Made by a program: the position numbers and the translations under genes. Below, in pieces: positions 54,250-62,395 of a stretch of DNA of 64,000 nt. A model generated the notes under the pieces. The model was not told the DNA's origin and did not search any database. It worked only from the letters and a program-made list of their open reading frames with translations. Position 1 is the first letter of the stretch, and every line of letters starts with the position of its first letter. The DNA comes from Gemmatimonadota bacterium (GTDB lineage Bacteria > ARS69). Where the stretch lies: positions 1 through 64,000 of the forward strand of contig JASLLL010000011.1 in NCBI GenBank assembly GCA_030747075.1, in the 5' to 3' direction.

Positions 54250-54404
54250 TTGCGGTCCCGAACAGGCGGCCTCCTCCCTTGCCATGGTAGCGAAGACGCG
54301 TAGATTCGGTCGGGCGGGGTTTCGGGAGCAGCGCTCCGGGGTCCGGGACACCCGGTCGCCACGGAGTCCCGGACCGCGCCCGGTTCTTCCCGGGGAGGGG
54401 CAGG

Positions 54405-56300
54405 ATGAACACACAGGAACTCTATCGCAGCAAAGTGGTCACCGCGCAGGAGGCCCTCCACAATGTACTGTCCGGATGTCGTGTGTTTGTCGGGTCAGGG
54501 TGCGCGGAACCGCAGTGTCTCGTGCAGGAACTCATCCAACAGGCGGGTCGCCTTCGAGACATCGAGGTGGTCCACCTCCTGACACTGGGCATCGCGGGGT
54601 ATGTCGACGAGGACTTCTTCGGGCACTTTCGCCACAACGCGTTCTTTATCGGCTCGAATGTCCGCAAGGCGGTCCGGGAGGGTCGCGCGGATTACACCCC
54701 GATCTTCCTGAGCGAGATTCCGGAACTGATCACCTCGGGCCAGCGACCGATCGATGTTGCGCTGCTGCAACTGTCCCCGCCCGACCGGCACGGATACTGC
54801 AGTCTGGGCATCCATGTGGACATCCAGCAGGCGGCCGTCCGGACAGCCCACCATGTGATTGCGGAGATCAACCCGAACATGCCGCGCACTTTCGGGGACA
54901 CCATCATCCATCTGGATGACATTGACGCCTGCGTGGAGGTTTCGGACCCCATTCTGGAACTCCCCGTCCCGGAGACCCCGGACGATGTTTCCATACAGAT
55001 CGGCGGCCATGTGGCGCAACTCGTGGACCACGGGAGTTGCCTGCAACTTGGAATCGGGAGCATTCCGAACGCGGTTCTTCGGTTCCTGGGGGAAAAGTCG
55101 CACCTCGGAGTTCATACGGAGATGTTCAGCGACGGACTGCTGGCGCTTCTGGAGAACGGCAATGTGGACAACAGCCGGAAGGCGGTTCACCCGGGAAAGT
55201 CGGTCGTCAGTTTCACGATGGGCACGCGAAAGCTCTACGATTATGTGAACGACAATCCGTCCATTGAGTATCACGCGTCGGACTTCGTGAACGATCCGCG
55301 CGTGATCTCCCGGAACGACCGAACCGTGGCGGTGAACTCCGCGCTTCAGGTGGATCTTACCGGGCAGGTCTGTGCGGACAGCCTCGGGTATCGCTTCTAC
55401 AGCGGCATCGGCGGACAGGTGGACTTCGTGCGTGGAGCGGCCATGAGTCGCGGAGGGAAGCCCATCATCGCGCTGCCCAGCACGGCGAAGGGCGGAGAAA
55501 TCAGCCGGATCGTACCGCGCCTGGACGAGGGTGCGGGGGTCGTGACAAGCCGCGGAGATGTTCACTATGTCGTGACGGAGTGGGGCGTTGCGTATCTGCA
55601 CGGCAAGACGATCCGGGAACGCGCGCTGGCGCTCATCAGCGTGGCGCACCCGAACTTCCGCAAGGATCTGTTGAACTTCGTAAAGCGGAAACACTATGTG
55701 TACGCGGACGAGGCCGCGTGGAAGCAGGAGACAAACCTGTACCCGGTGGAGCGCGAAACGGTGCAGGAGTTCGGCGGACAGGAGTTCCTCGTGCGCCCGC
55801 TCAAGGCCACCGATGAGCGTCCGTTGCAGGAGTTCTTCTACAGCCACGATCCAGAGACCGTTTATCACCGGTACTTCATGGCGAAGACGGAACTCGGACA
55901 CAAAGAGGCCGCCCACCTGTGCCGCCTGGATTACGAACGCCGCATGGCCTTCGGTATTTTTCTTCAGGAGGGAAGGTCCGAACGCTTTGTGGCCGTCGGC
56001 CGGTACGACCTCAATCCCCGGAGCAACTACGCGGAAACCGCGATCGTCGTGGGGGAAAAATGGCGTCGTCGTGGAATGGGGCGGCACCTTCTGGAAGCAC
56101 TTCTCACCCATGCGCAATCGTGCGGGATCGGCGGCTTCAAGAGCGAGGTGCTGGCAAACAATACGGCCATGCTCGAACTTCATCGGTCGATGGGGCACCC
56201 CATGACCTACCGGAAGGACGAGAATACCGTCACCATCCGATACAAGTTCGGCGATGATGTCCCGGCCGCGCCTCCGCCGACACAGGAGGATCGCCGGTAG
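54405..56300 (+). CDS. acetyl-CoA hydrolase/transferase fused to a GNAT acetyltransferase
   Basis: The 631-aa protein has a CoA-transferase module (residues 1 to about 430) with catalytic Glu in LGVHTEMFSDGLLALLENG (about residue 236) and RFYSGIGGQVDFVRGAAM. It is similar to 4-hydroxybutyrate/acetyl-CoA transferases. The C-terminal 160 residues are a GNAT domain with the acetyl-CoA motif VVGEKWRRRGMGRHLLEALL and MLELHRSMG. ATG 54405 has GGAGGGG upstream. Such fusions link CoA transfer with N-acetylation, possibly lysine acetylation of the enzyme itself; the substrate is unknown. It is a separate unit after the polysaccharide operon. Confidence 0.9.
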   Translation: MNTQELYRSKVVTAQEALHNVLSGCRVFVGSGCAEPQCLVQELIQQAGRLRDIEVVHLLTLGIAGYVDEDFFGHFRHNAFFIGSNVRKAVREGRADYTPIFLSEIPELITSGQRPIDVALLQLSPPDRHGYCSLGIHVDIQQAAVRTAHHVIAEINPNMPRTFGDTIIHLDDIDACVEVSDPILELPVPETPDDVSIQIGGHVAQLVDHGSCLQLGIGSIPNAVLRFLGEKSHLGVHTEMFSDGLLALLENGNVDNSRKAVHPGKSVVSFTMGTRKLYDYVNDNPSIEYHASDFVNDPRVISRNDRTVAVNSALQVDLTGQVCADSLGYRFYSGIGGQVDFVRGAAMSRGGKPIIALPSTAKGGEISRIVPRLDEGAGVVTSRGDVHYVVTEWGVAYLHGKTIRERALALISVAHPNFRKDLLNFVKRKHYVYADEAAWKQETNLYPVERETVQEFGGQEFLVRPLKATDERPLQEFFYSHDPETVYHRYFMAKTELGHKEAAHLCRLDYERRMAFGIFLQEGRSERFVAVGRYDLNPRSNYAETAIVVGEKWRRRGMGRHLLEALLTHAQSCGIGGFKSEVLANNTAMLELHRSMGHPMTYRKDENTVTIRYKFGDDVPAAPPPTQEDRR

Positions 56301-56416
56301 ACGGAGCGTTCGTGGGCCCTGGCAGAATCCGGAGTCCGGAACGGTGGGTTCCTCCTGGCGCACTCCTGCGGTAAGATCCGCGTTCACACCACCCTGAATC
56401 GGGGAGGAATTCCGCC

Positions 56417-57040
56417 ATGCGACTCGCGACCCTTCTCTCTCTTGCAGTGTTTTGTGCGGGGACCGTCTCCTGCACCGGGTCCGGCGAATCGTCCGATCCC
56501 CGGGCGCTGTTCGTCCGCACCCTTGCCCCGGAGACCATCACACTCGTCGATCTGGGGTTCCTGTGCCCGCAAAGCCTCGAGGAACCCGTCGGGAAGAAGA
56601 ACCGCGCGTACCTGCGCTTTGCGTGGGGTCAGGCACTGGTTGCCTACCAGGGGGGTCGCCCGGAAGAGGTGGACGGCCACCTGGAGGAAGCACGGGGCTA
56701 CTTCGAACAGGTGGGGGAGCAGGATCCATACTGGCCGGAGCGTTTCCGGAACCTGAGGGCCGCCGCCCTCTACAATCTTGGCCGCGGAGATGAGATCGGG
56801 AAGTCCCTCGGGGAGATGGCGGACCCGAACCCGGAGGAGATGCTCGATATCCAGTACTCATGGGTGCTTGCATGCCAGGACCTTCGCAAGGGCCGGGAGG
56901 AAGCGGCCCGGGCGCGTCTTGCCGTGGTGAAGACCACAGATCGGTCCATTGGCCGACTGGCGGAGGCCGTGCTTGGCAGGCTGGATGGAACGGGCACACT
57001 CGAGGGGACCGAAGGGGCCGCACTTCCGGCCACAGAATAG
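56417..57040 (+). CDS. small lipoprotein with TPR-like helices
   Basis: The 207-aa product has a lipoprotein signal with lipobox GTVSC (Cys19) and a strong RBS GGGGAGG. Residues about 60-190 are helical with paired repeats (FAWGQALVAYQGGRPEEVDG, LRAAALYNLGRGDEIGKSLG, QYSWVLACQDLRKGREEAAR), reminiscent of TPR units. No family is assigned. It is encoded 343 nt before the secreted 112-aa protein and may belong to the same system. Confidence 0.75.
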   Translation: MRLATLLSLAVFCAGTVSCTGSGESSDPRALFVRTLAPETITLVDLGFLCPQSLEEPVGKKNRAYLRFAWGQALVAYQGGRPEEVDGHLEEARGYFEQVGEQDPYWPERFRNLRAAALYNLGRGDEIGKSLGEMADPNPEEMLDIQYSWVLACQDLRKGREEAARARLAVVKTTDRSIGRLAEAVLGRLDGTGTLEGTEGAALPATE

Positions 57041-57382
57041 CGCCCTGTGGGGAGGGTCTAGCGCACAGCTATCCCCACAAAGCTCCGTACCTTTGACACT
57101 TGCGGCCGCTGCCTGTTAGGCTGAGTAAGCGCGAAGGAATCTTCCCCTTCCCCCCGGTTCCTGGCGTGATGATCGGTTGCGTGGGTTCCTCCTCCCCCCC
57201 CCTGGCGGGCCGTTGATTGAACTTGGGTGCCGAGCGGCTTCACAAACAAGAGTGGAGTGGCGAGGTCACAGAGTCGATCCACCGGGAGGAGTGACCTTCC
57301 GCACACAGGACTTTGTGTTCCGGGCCGAGAGGGTCTGTCCGGATGCGGAGTTCGACAGAAAGAGAAAGGCGGCACAAAGAGG
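57041..57382. other. 342-nt leader region with promoter and inverted repeats
   Basis: There is no gene here. The stretch holds an 8-bp inverted repeat at 57046-57053 and 57072-57079 (TGTGGGGA/TCCCCACA) after the lipoprotein gene. A promoter follows at 57093-57122. The remaining roughly 260-nt transcribed leader contains a further 7-bp repeat AGGTCAC/GTGACCT around 57264-57298. No known riboswitch class was recognised. Confidence 0.55.
57093..57122 (+). promoter_or_regulatory. sigma-70 promoter of the secreted-protein/TPR-activator operon
   Basis: TTGACA (57093-57098), an 18-nt spacer and TAGGCT (57117-57122). It lies 261 nt before the ATG at 57383. Confidence 0.55.
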
Positions 57383-57721
57383 ATGCGCCAGCGAAGAGTC
57401 CCAACACACTTGATAATGCTTCTTGCACTGCTTCTCGCGTTCGGGATGCTTCTCGTTTCACCGGTACTCGCCACCGATGATGACGGACGAGACATCAGCG
57501 GATATGGCGAGCCGACCGACCCCGAAGACATTCTCCCATTCCTCGACGATCTCGGAGGCACGGGCGGCGGTGACGGGGACGGTACCGGCGACGAGGGAAA
57601 TCTCGCGCTCTGGGCGGACTTCCAGGACGCCTGCAGCGATGAAATGGACGATCTCTGGAACCGGTTCGTGGCGTGGGCCGCGTCGGTCGGGATCGAGATG
57701 GAGGGGGCTGCCCGGAGATGA
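57383..57721 (+). CDS. secreted acidic small protein coupled to a sigma-54 activator
   Basis: The 112-aa product has a signal peptide or anchor (THLIMLLALLLAFGMLLVSP, ending PVLATDDD). Its mature part is very acidic and Gly/Asp-rich (DDLGGTGGGDGDGTGDEG), followed by an amphipathic aromatic segment (LWNRFVAWAASVG). No family is recognised. ATG 57383 is the only start that places the signal at the N-terminus; its RBS is weak. Its TGA overlaps the ATG of the TPR/sigma-54 activator, so the two are translated together. A signalling pro-protein is one hypothesis. Confidence 0.7.
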   Translation: MRQRRVPTHLIMLLALLLAFGMLLVSPVLATDDDGRDISGYGEPTDPEDILPFLDDLGGTGGGDGDGTGDEGNLALWADFQDACSDEMDDLWNRFVAWAASVGIEMEGAARR

Positions 57722-60147
57722 TTCCACGCCTCACAGAGCTTTCCCTTGTAGAGGGGGTACGGCGCGCGGAGCTGCACTACAGCCGCGGAATGTACTCCTA
57801 TGCTCGCGAGGAACTGCTTGAGGTGCTGGAATCAGGGGTGGGCCTTGGACCGGACTCGACGGCGGAACTGTGGAAGCGCCTGGCCTTCTGCAATGCGGCG
57901 TTGGGGCGGGCGGAAGACGCGGACCACTGCGTGGAACAGGGGTTGGGGCTTGCGGGGGTTTCCGAGTGCGCCATTCACCGTCTGGGGGCGGTGCGTGGAT
58001 ACGCATCCTTCGTACGAGGGGACTACGCAAGCGCAGCCGAGCATTGTTCCGTGGCGGTGGCCGGACTTCGTGCGGTGGGGGACCACGAAGGTCTTTCCTC
58101 CGCGCTTCGCTGGCTTGGGCTGACCCACCTTCGCACAGGCAACATGGACGCAGCGCTGGAGTGCATCTACTGCGCGCTTGCCGAAGCCCGACAGGCCGGA
58201 CTGGAAGCGGAAATCGGATTTGCACACGCCGCCATGAGCATCGCCTGCATCCAGAGTGCCCAGTACGACGCCGCGCTCCGGCATGGACGCGACGCGCTCG
58301 GGGTTGCCGAGCGGTTGGGCCACCAGTCGGGAATCGTGCGCCGCTGCCTGGATCTTTCGATTGCGGCGCGCCTCTCCGGGCAACTGGACCTTGCGGCATC
58401 GTACGGGATGCGCGCGCTGGCGAGCGCCGAAGAGGCGGAAACCTCCAATCAGGTTGTGAGTGGCCGCCTCGCCGTGGGGCGTGCATTCCGGGAAGCCGGA
58501 CGCTTCGACGAGGCCCGCGAACTCACGGAAGGCGCACTGCCACTGGCGAAGGACGGCGAGCGCAAGAGAGACCTCGTTCTTGTCCTGGAAGACCTCGCTG
58601 ACCTGGACACCGAAGCCGGAGATACCGCCTCGGCGCTGGCCGGATATCGCAAGGCCTGGAGCCTTGCCGTGTCCATTGCACCCGAAGGGGACCTGGTCTC
58701 CGAACTGGCGTGGAGGATCGGGGCCTCACTTCTGGAGCTTGGAGATCAGGAAGGCGCCATCTCCTGGATTGAGAAGGGCGTGGTGCTCTGCGCAAAGTCG
58801 GGCGAAGCCAAGGACAAAGCCCTGACGCTGCGGGCACGCGGATTGTGGAATGCGGCGCGAGGCCACCTGGAAGAAGCGCGAGCGGATCTGGACGAGTGTC
58901 TCACCAGCCTGGAGATTCTCCGGGTGCCCTACGAAGAGGCGCGGACCCACCTTGCCTTCGACTGCGCGCTGGCCGCCTGCGCCACCGAGAGCACGGCGTA
59001 CCGCCCCGACCGCAGCCGCCACCTTGCCGCCGCGCGACGACTCTTCGATCGCATGGGTGCCAAGGCGGGTTCCCGGCTCACCGTGGAAGCGGAACGCCGA
59101 CTTCTGGATTCACAGGGGTTGGGGCTGGGCCAGGCGGTCGCTCCGCGAGCCAGGGGTGCTCGGCTCCTCGCCACGAAATGGAGCGCACCGGCGTTTCTCG
59201 ATATGCTGAAGGAATGCGACCAACTCGGCCGCACCACCCTTCCCGTTCTTCTCATGGGAGAGACGGGCACCGGAAAGACGCTGGTTGCGGAACTTCTCCA
59301 CGAGGTGGGTCGCGGCGAAGAGGGCGAACTCTTCCCCATCAACTGCGCGGCCATGCCGGAACACCTTCAGGAGTCGGAACTCTTCGGGCACAAGAAAGGC
59401 TCGTTCACCGGTGCGGAGCGCGAGCATCCCGGGATCCTTCGCGAAGCGGCCCGGGGCACGGTCTTCCTCGACGAAATCGACAAGACCACCCTCCAGTTCC
59501 AGGCCAAGCTTCTGCATGTGCTCGACTCGCAGGAGATTCGCCCGGTCGGCGGGACACGGCGTATTCGCGTGGAAGCGCGCCTCATCTGCGCAACGAACCG
59601 CGACCTCTATGAACTGGTTGAGAAGGGCGAGTTCCTGGAAGACCTCTACCACCGCTTGGCCGCGGGCGTGATCCAGGTTCCCGCACTGCGGTTCCGAACC
59701 GAAGACACCATGCTGCTGGCCGGGATTCTGCTGGAAGAAATCTGCCGCGTGGAGCGCATGAGCGTTCCGAAGCTCTCCGACTCCGCGTGGCGCCTTCTGA
59801 CCCGGCACGACTGGCCGGGGAATGTTCGGGAACTGAAGGCACTCCTGCATCGCACGGTGGCCCTGAATGCCGGCAAGGATGAGGTGGAGGTCGATGCGGC
59901 GGAGCTGTCCCGCTGCGCACCGGCGGGATCGCCCATCAGTCGTCGCGCCCGGGAGGGTGCCTCGGGAGCGCCACTGTCCGGCCGCCTGGAGAGTGCCGAG
60001 CGCGAGGAGATACTTGCCGCCCTGGAGAAGGCCGGCGGCGTTCGGAAACGCGCGGCGGAGATACTGGGCGTCTCATACCGTGGGCTGGGCAAGAAGATGG
60101 CTCGTTTGAAGATCGAGGGGGTCCGTGGAAGGAAGCGGGCCGAGTAG
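57718..60147 (+). CDS. TPR-containing sigma-54-dependent transcriptional activator
   Basis: The 809-aa protein has 8-10 TPR-like helix pairs in residues 20-450 (for example SALRWLGLTHLRTGNMDAAL). The AAA+ domain has Walker A LMGETGTGKTLVAELLHEVG (near residue 514), the sigma-54 contact loop GSFTGA (561-566, Ser for the usual Ala) and FLDEIDKTTLQFQAKLLHVL. The C-terminus is a Fis-type helix-turn-helix (VRKRAAEILGVSYRGLGKKM). There is no receiver, PAS or GAF domain, so TPRs are the only sensor visible. ATG 57718 overlaps the stop of the secreted-protein gene (ATGA). It overlaps the MATE gene by 23 nt. Confidence 0.93.
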   Translation: MIPRLTELSLVEGVRRAELHYSRGMYSYAREELLEVLESGVGLGPDSTAELWKRLAFCNAALGRAEDADHCVEQGLGLAGVSECAIHRLGAVRGYASFVRGDYASAAEHCSVAVAGLRAVGDHEGLSSALRWLGLTHLRTGNMDAALECIYCALAEARQAGLEAEIGFAHAAMSIACIQSAQYDAALRHGRDALGVAERLGHQSGIVRRCLDLSIAARLSGQLDLAASYGMRALASAEEAETSNQVVSGRLAVGRAFREAGRFDEARELTEGALPLAKDGERKRDLVLVLEDLADLDTEAGDTASALAGYRKAWSLAVSIAPEGDLVSELAWRIGASLLELGDQEGAISWIEKGVVLCAKSGEAKDKALTLRARGLWNAARGHLEEARADLDECLTSLEILRVPYEEARTHLAFDCALAACATESTAYRPDRSRHLAAARRLFDRMGAKAGSRLTVEAERRLLDSQGLGLGQAVAPRARGARLLATKWSAPAFLDMLKECDQLGRTTLPVLLMGETGTGKTLVAELLHEVGRGEEGELFPINCAAMPEHLQESELFGHKKGSFTGAEREHPGILREAARGTVFLDEIDKTTLQFQAKLLHVLDSQEIRPVGGTRRIRVEARLICATNRDLYELVEKGEFLEDLYHRLAAGVIQVPALRFRTEDTMLLAGILLEEICRVERMSVPKLSDSAWRLLTRHDWPGNVRELKALLHRTVALNAGKDEVEVDAAELSRCAPAGSPISRRAREGASGAPLSGRLESAEREEILAALEKAGGVRKRAAEILGVSYRGLGKKMARLKIEGVRGRKRAE

Positions 60148-61549
60148 CCCACCGCCCCACGCCCTTCCACCCCCGGAAGCCCGAGGCCGCACCCGCGAAG
60201 TTCTTCACCTCGCGTGGCCCGCCGTCATCAACATGATCTCGATCACGCTGCTCGGCACGGCGGACACAATCCTCATGGGGCGCGTCGGGACCGAAGCGCA
60301 GGCCGGCGTGGGCATCGCGATGACCTTTCTCTTCACCGTGATGTGCTTCTTTCTGGGAATACTGGACATGGTGCAGACCTTCGTCGCGCGGGCGACCGGC
60401 CGGGGCGACGCCGGGAAGGCCGCCGCCTACGGTTCCGCGGGCTTTCATCTTGCGCTCCTGTTCTCCATCCCGACCGCCCTGACCGCCTTCGGTTCGGATT
60501 ACTTCTTCGAGCTTCTCGGAACGACGCCCGAGATCATCCCGGCGGCGTCGGCGTACTTTCGCATCCGGATGATCGGGTGCGTGTTCTTCTACCTGTCGCG
60601 CACTTCGGACGCATGGTTCCGCGGCATCGGAGACACGCGGACGCCCATGTTTGTGACGGTGGCCGAGAACGCCCTGAATGTCGGGATCAGCCTTGTGCTG
60701 ATTCTCGGATGGGAGCGCGCCGGGATTCCCGCCATGGGCGCGAGGGGGGCGGCACTCGGAACGGTGATTGCCACTGCGGCCCACACACTGGCGAATGCGC
60801 TGATTGCGGCACGAATGCGCGCGCGTGGGCGCCCGTCACCCGCATACTTTGTCCGAAGCCGGCTGGATTACCTTCGCAAGACCGTCCGGGTCGGGTTCCC
60901 GAGCGGCATCCACTGGTTGCTGGATGTCGGGGCATGGACGGTCTTCACCTTCACCGTGGCCAGCATGGGCCCCACCCCCGTGGCCGCAAACCTGATCGCG
61001 CTGACCGTGGTGCGTGCCGCATTCATGCCCGGCTACGGCATTGGAACCGCCGGGCAGACACTGGTGGGGAAGTACCTCGGTGCCGGGGACGATGACTCTG
61101 CCGAACGCGCAGGGTGGGCGACCGTTCGGGTCGGGGCGGTGTACATGGCGTTCATGGGAGTGATCTTCCTGACCTTCCGCACGCCCTTGGTTGCGCTCTT
61201 CAACGGCGACCCCGAAGTGATCTCACTGGGGGCACGCCTTCTTCTGTGGGGCGCGGTCTTCCAGTTGGGCGACGGCGTGTGCGTGACGCTGAACGGGGCG
61301 CTTCGCGGCGCGGGGGACACACGATTCGTCATGAAGGCCGGGATACTGACTTCGTGGCTCTTCTTCCTCCCGGTCACGCTGGTCCTGATTCATGTCTTCG
61401 GGCTGGGCGTGGAAGGCGGATGGATCGGGATCTGCGCGTGGGTCTTCTCCCAGGCGATTCTCTTCGCGAGAAGGTTTCAAGGCGGCGCGTGGAAGCGAGT
61501 TCTGAGAGTGGAGGAACCTCGGCCGGTTCCAGAAGCGGAAGTTGTGTGA
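60125..61549 (+). CDS. MATE family multidrug/toxin efflux transporter
   Basis: The 474-aa protein has about 12 transmembrane helices, with the MATE features AWPAVINMISITLLGTADTI, VPARATG-like QTFVARATGRGD and CVTLNGALRGAGDTRFVMKA. It exports cationic drugs or metabolites by Na+ or H+ antiport. GTG 60125 lies inside the end of the activator gene with GAGGGGG upstream, so it is probably co-expressed with the activator. It is a common downstream partner only by location. Confidence 0.92.
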   Translation: MEGSGPSSPPPHALPPPEARGRTREVLHLAWPAVINMISITLLGTADTILMGRVGTEAQAGVGIAMTFLFTVMCFFLGILDMVQTFVARATGRGDAGKAAAYGSAGFHLALLFSIPTALTAFGSDYFFELLGTTPEIIPAASAYFRIRMIGCVFFYLSRTSDAWFRGIGDTRTPMFVTVAENALNVGISLVLILGWERAGIPAMGARGAALGTVIATAAHTLANALIAARMRARGRPSPAYFVRSRLDYLRKTVRVGFPSGIHWLLDVGAWTVFTFTVASMGPTPVAANLIALTVVRAAFMPGYGIGTAGQTLVGKYLGAGDDDSAERAGWATVRVGAVYMAFMGVIFLTFRTPLVALFNGDPEVISLGARLLLWGAVFQLGDGVCVTLNGALRGAGDTRFVMKAGILTSWLFFLPVTLVLIHVFGLGVEGGWIGICAWVFSQAILFARRFQGGAWKRVLRVEEPRPVPEAEVV

Positions 61550-61581
61550 GACAATGTTCCGCCCCCTGACAGGGAGAACCG

Positions 61582-62394
61582 ATGGCACCGAACGATGATC
61601 GATCCCGGACATTCGAGCGCACCGAGTACCGTCGGGTGATCGCATGGCCGGAACGCATTCGTAGAGAAGCACCTTTTCTGAGCGCCACCGTGGGGCAGGC
61701 CTCGCCTCGGCGCCTCCTGGATGTCGGGTGTGGAACGGGCGAACACGCCGCGCACTTCGCCGGGCAGGGCTGGGATGCGGTCGGGATCGACATCGCGACG
61801 AACATGATTGACGACGCGCTCGAACTGGAGGGCGCCGCACAAAGCGGCGGCTCGCTTCGCTTCGAAGTGCGTGCGGCAGCCGAAGCGGGCGGCCTCCCCG
61901 ACGCTCCGTTTGGCGCGGCCATCTGTCTCGGGAACACGCTGGCATTCCATCGCACGGAAGAGGAGCTTCTGGCCACCTTCCGGGGGATCGCCGCCGCTCT
62001 TGCGCCCGGGGGGCTCTTTCTGTTCCAGCTCCTGAACTACCGCAGGATTCTGGAGAAGCGCGTGCGTGATCTTGCGCCGGGGTTTCGTCCCCTTCCGGAA
62101 GAGGAGGGGGACGGGGAGATTGTGTTCGCGCGGTTTCTCGACCCGAAGGATGACGGAACCGTGGACTTCTACCCGGTGACGCTGACGCTGCGGCCCGACT
62201 CGGAAGAGCCGGTTCGGTTGCGATCCGCGCGATGCGTGACGCACCGGGGCTGGGTGCGCGCCGAACTGGAAGACGCACTCACACGGGCGGGCTTCTCGGA
62301 CTTCTCCGCATTCGGAACAATGGCGGAGGTGCCGTACGATCCCGAGTGCTCCCCGGACCTGGTGATGATGGCCCGGCGCACCGGGGGCGAATGA
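61582..62394 (+). CDS. class I SAM-dependent methyltransferase
   Basis: The 270-aa product has the SAM motif RRLLDVGCGTGEHAAHFAGQ, then GIDIATNMIDDALE and the post-motif ICLGNTLAFHRTEEELLATF. The substrate cannot be named. ATG 61582 follows GGGAG. Its TGA lies 1 nt before the start of the TonB-dependent receptor. Confidence 0.88.
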   Translation: MAPNDDRSRTFERTEYRRVIAWPERIRREAPFLSATVGQASPRRLLDVGCGTGEHAAHFAGQGWDAVGIDIATNMIDDALELEGAAQSGGSLRFEVRAAAEAGGLPDAPFGAAICLGNTLAFHRTEEELLATFRGIAAALAPGGLFLFQLLNYRRILEKRVRDLAPGFRPLPEEEGDGEIVFARFLDPKDDGTVDFYPVTLTLRPDSEEPVRLRSARCVTHRGWVRAELEDALTRAGFSDFSAFGTMAEVPYDPECSPDLVMMARRTGGE

Positions 62395-62395
62395 C

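Noticed and set aside
56361-56374. Sigma-54-like TGGCGCACTCCTGC before the small lipoprotein gene
   Set aside because: The distance between GG and GC is one base short of the strict sigma-54 spacing.
56344-57193. Direct repeat GTGGGTTCCTCCT at 56344-56356 and 57181-57193 in front of two neighbouring genes
   Set aside because: Repeated 13-mers are expected by chance many times in 64 kb, and the flanking bases differ.
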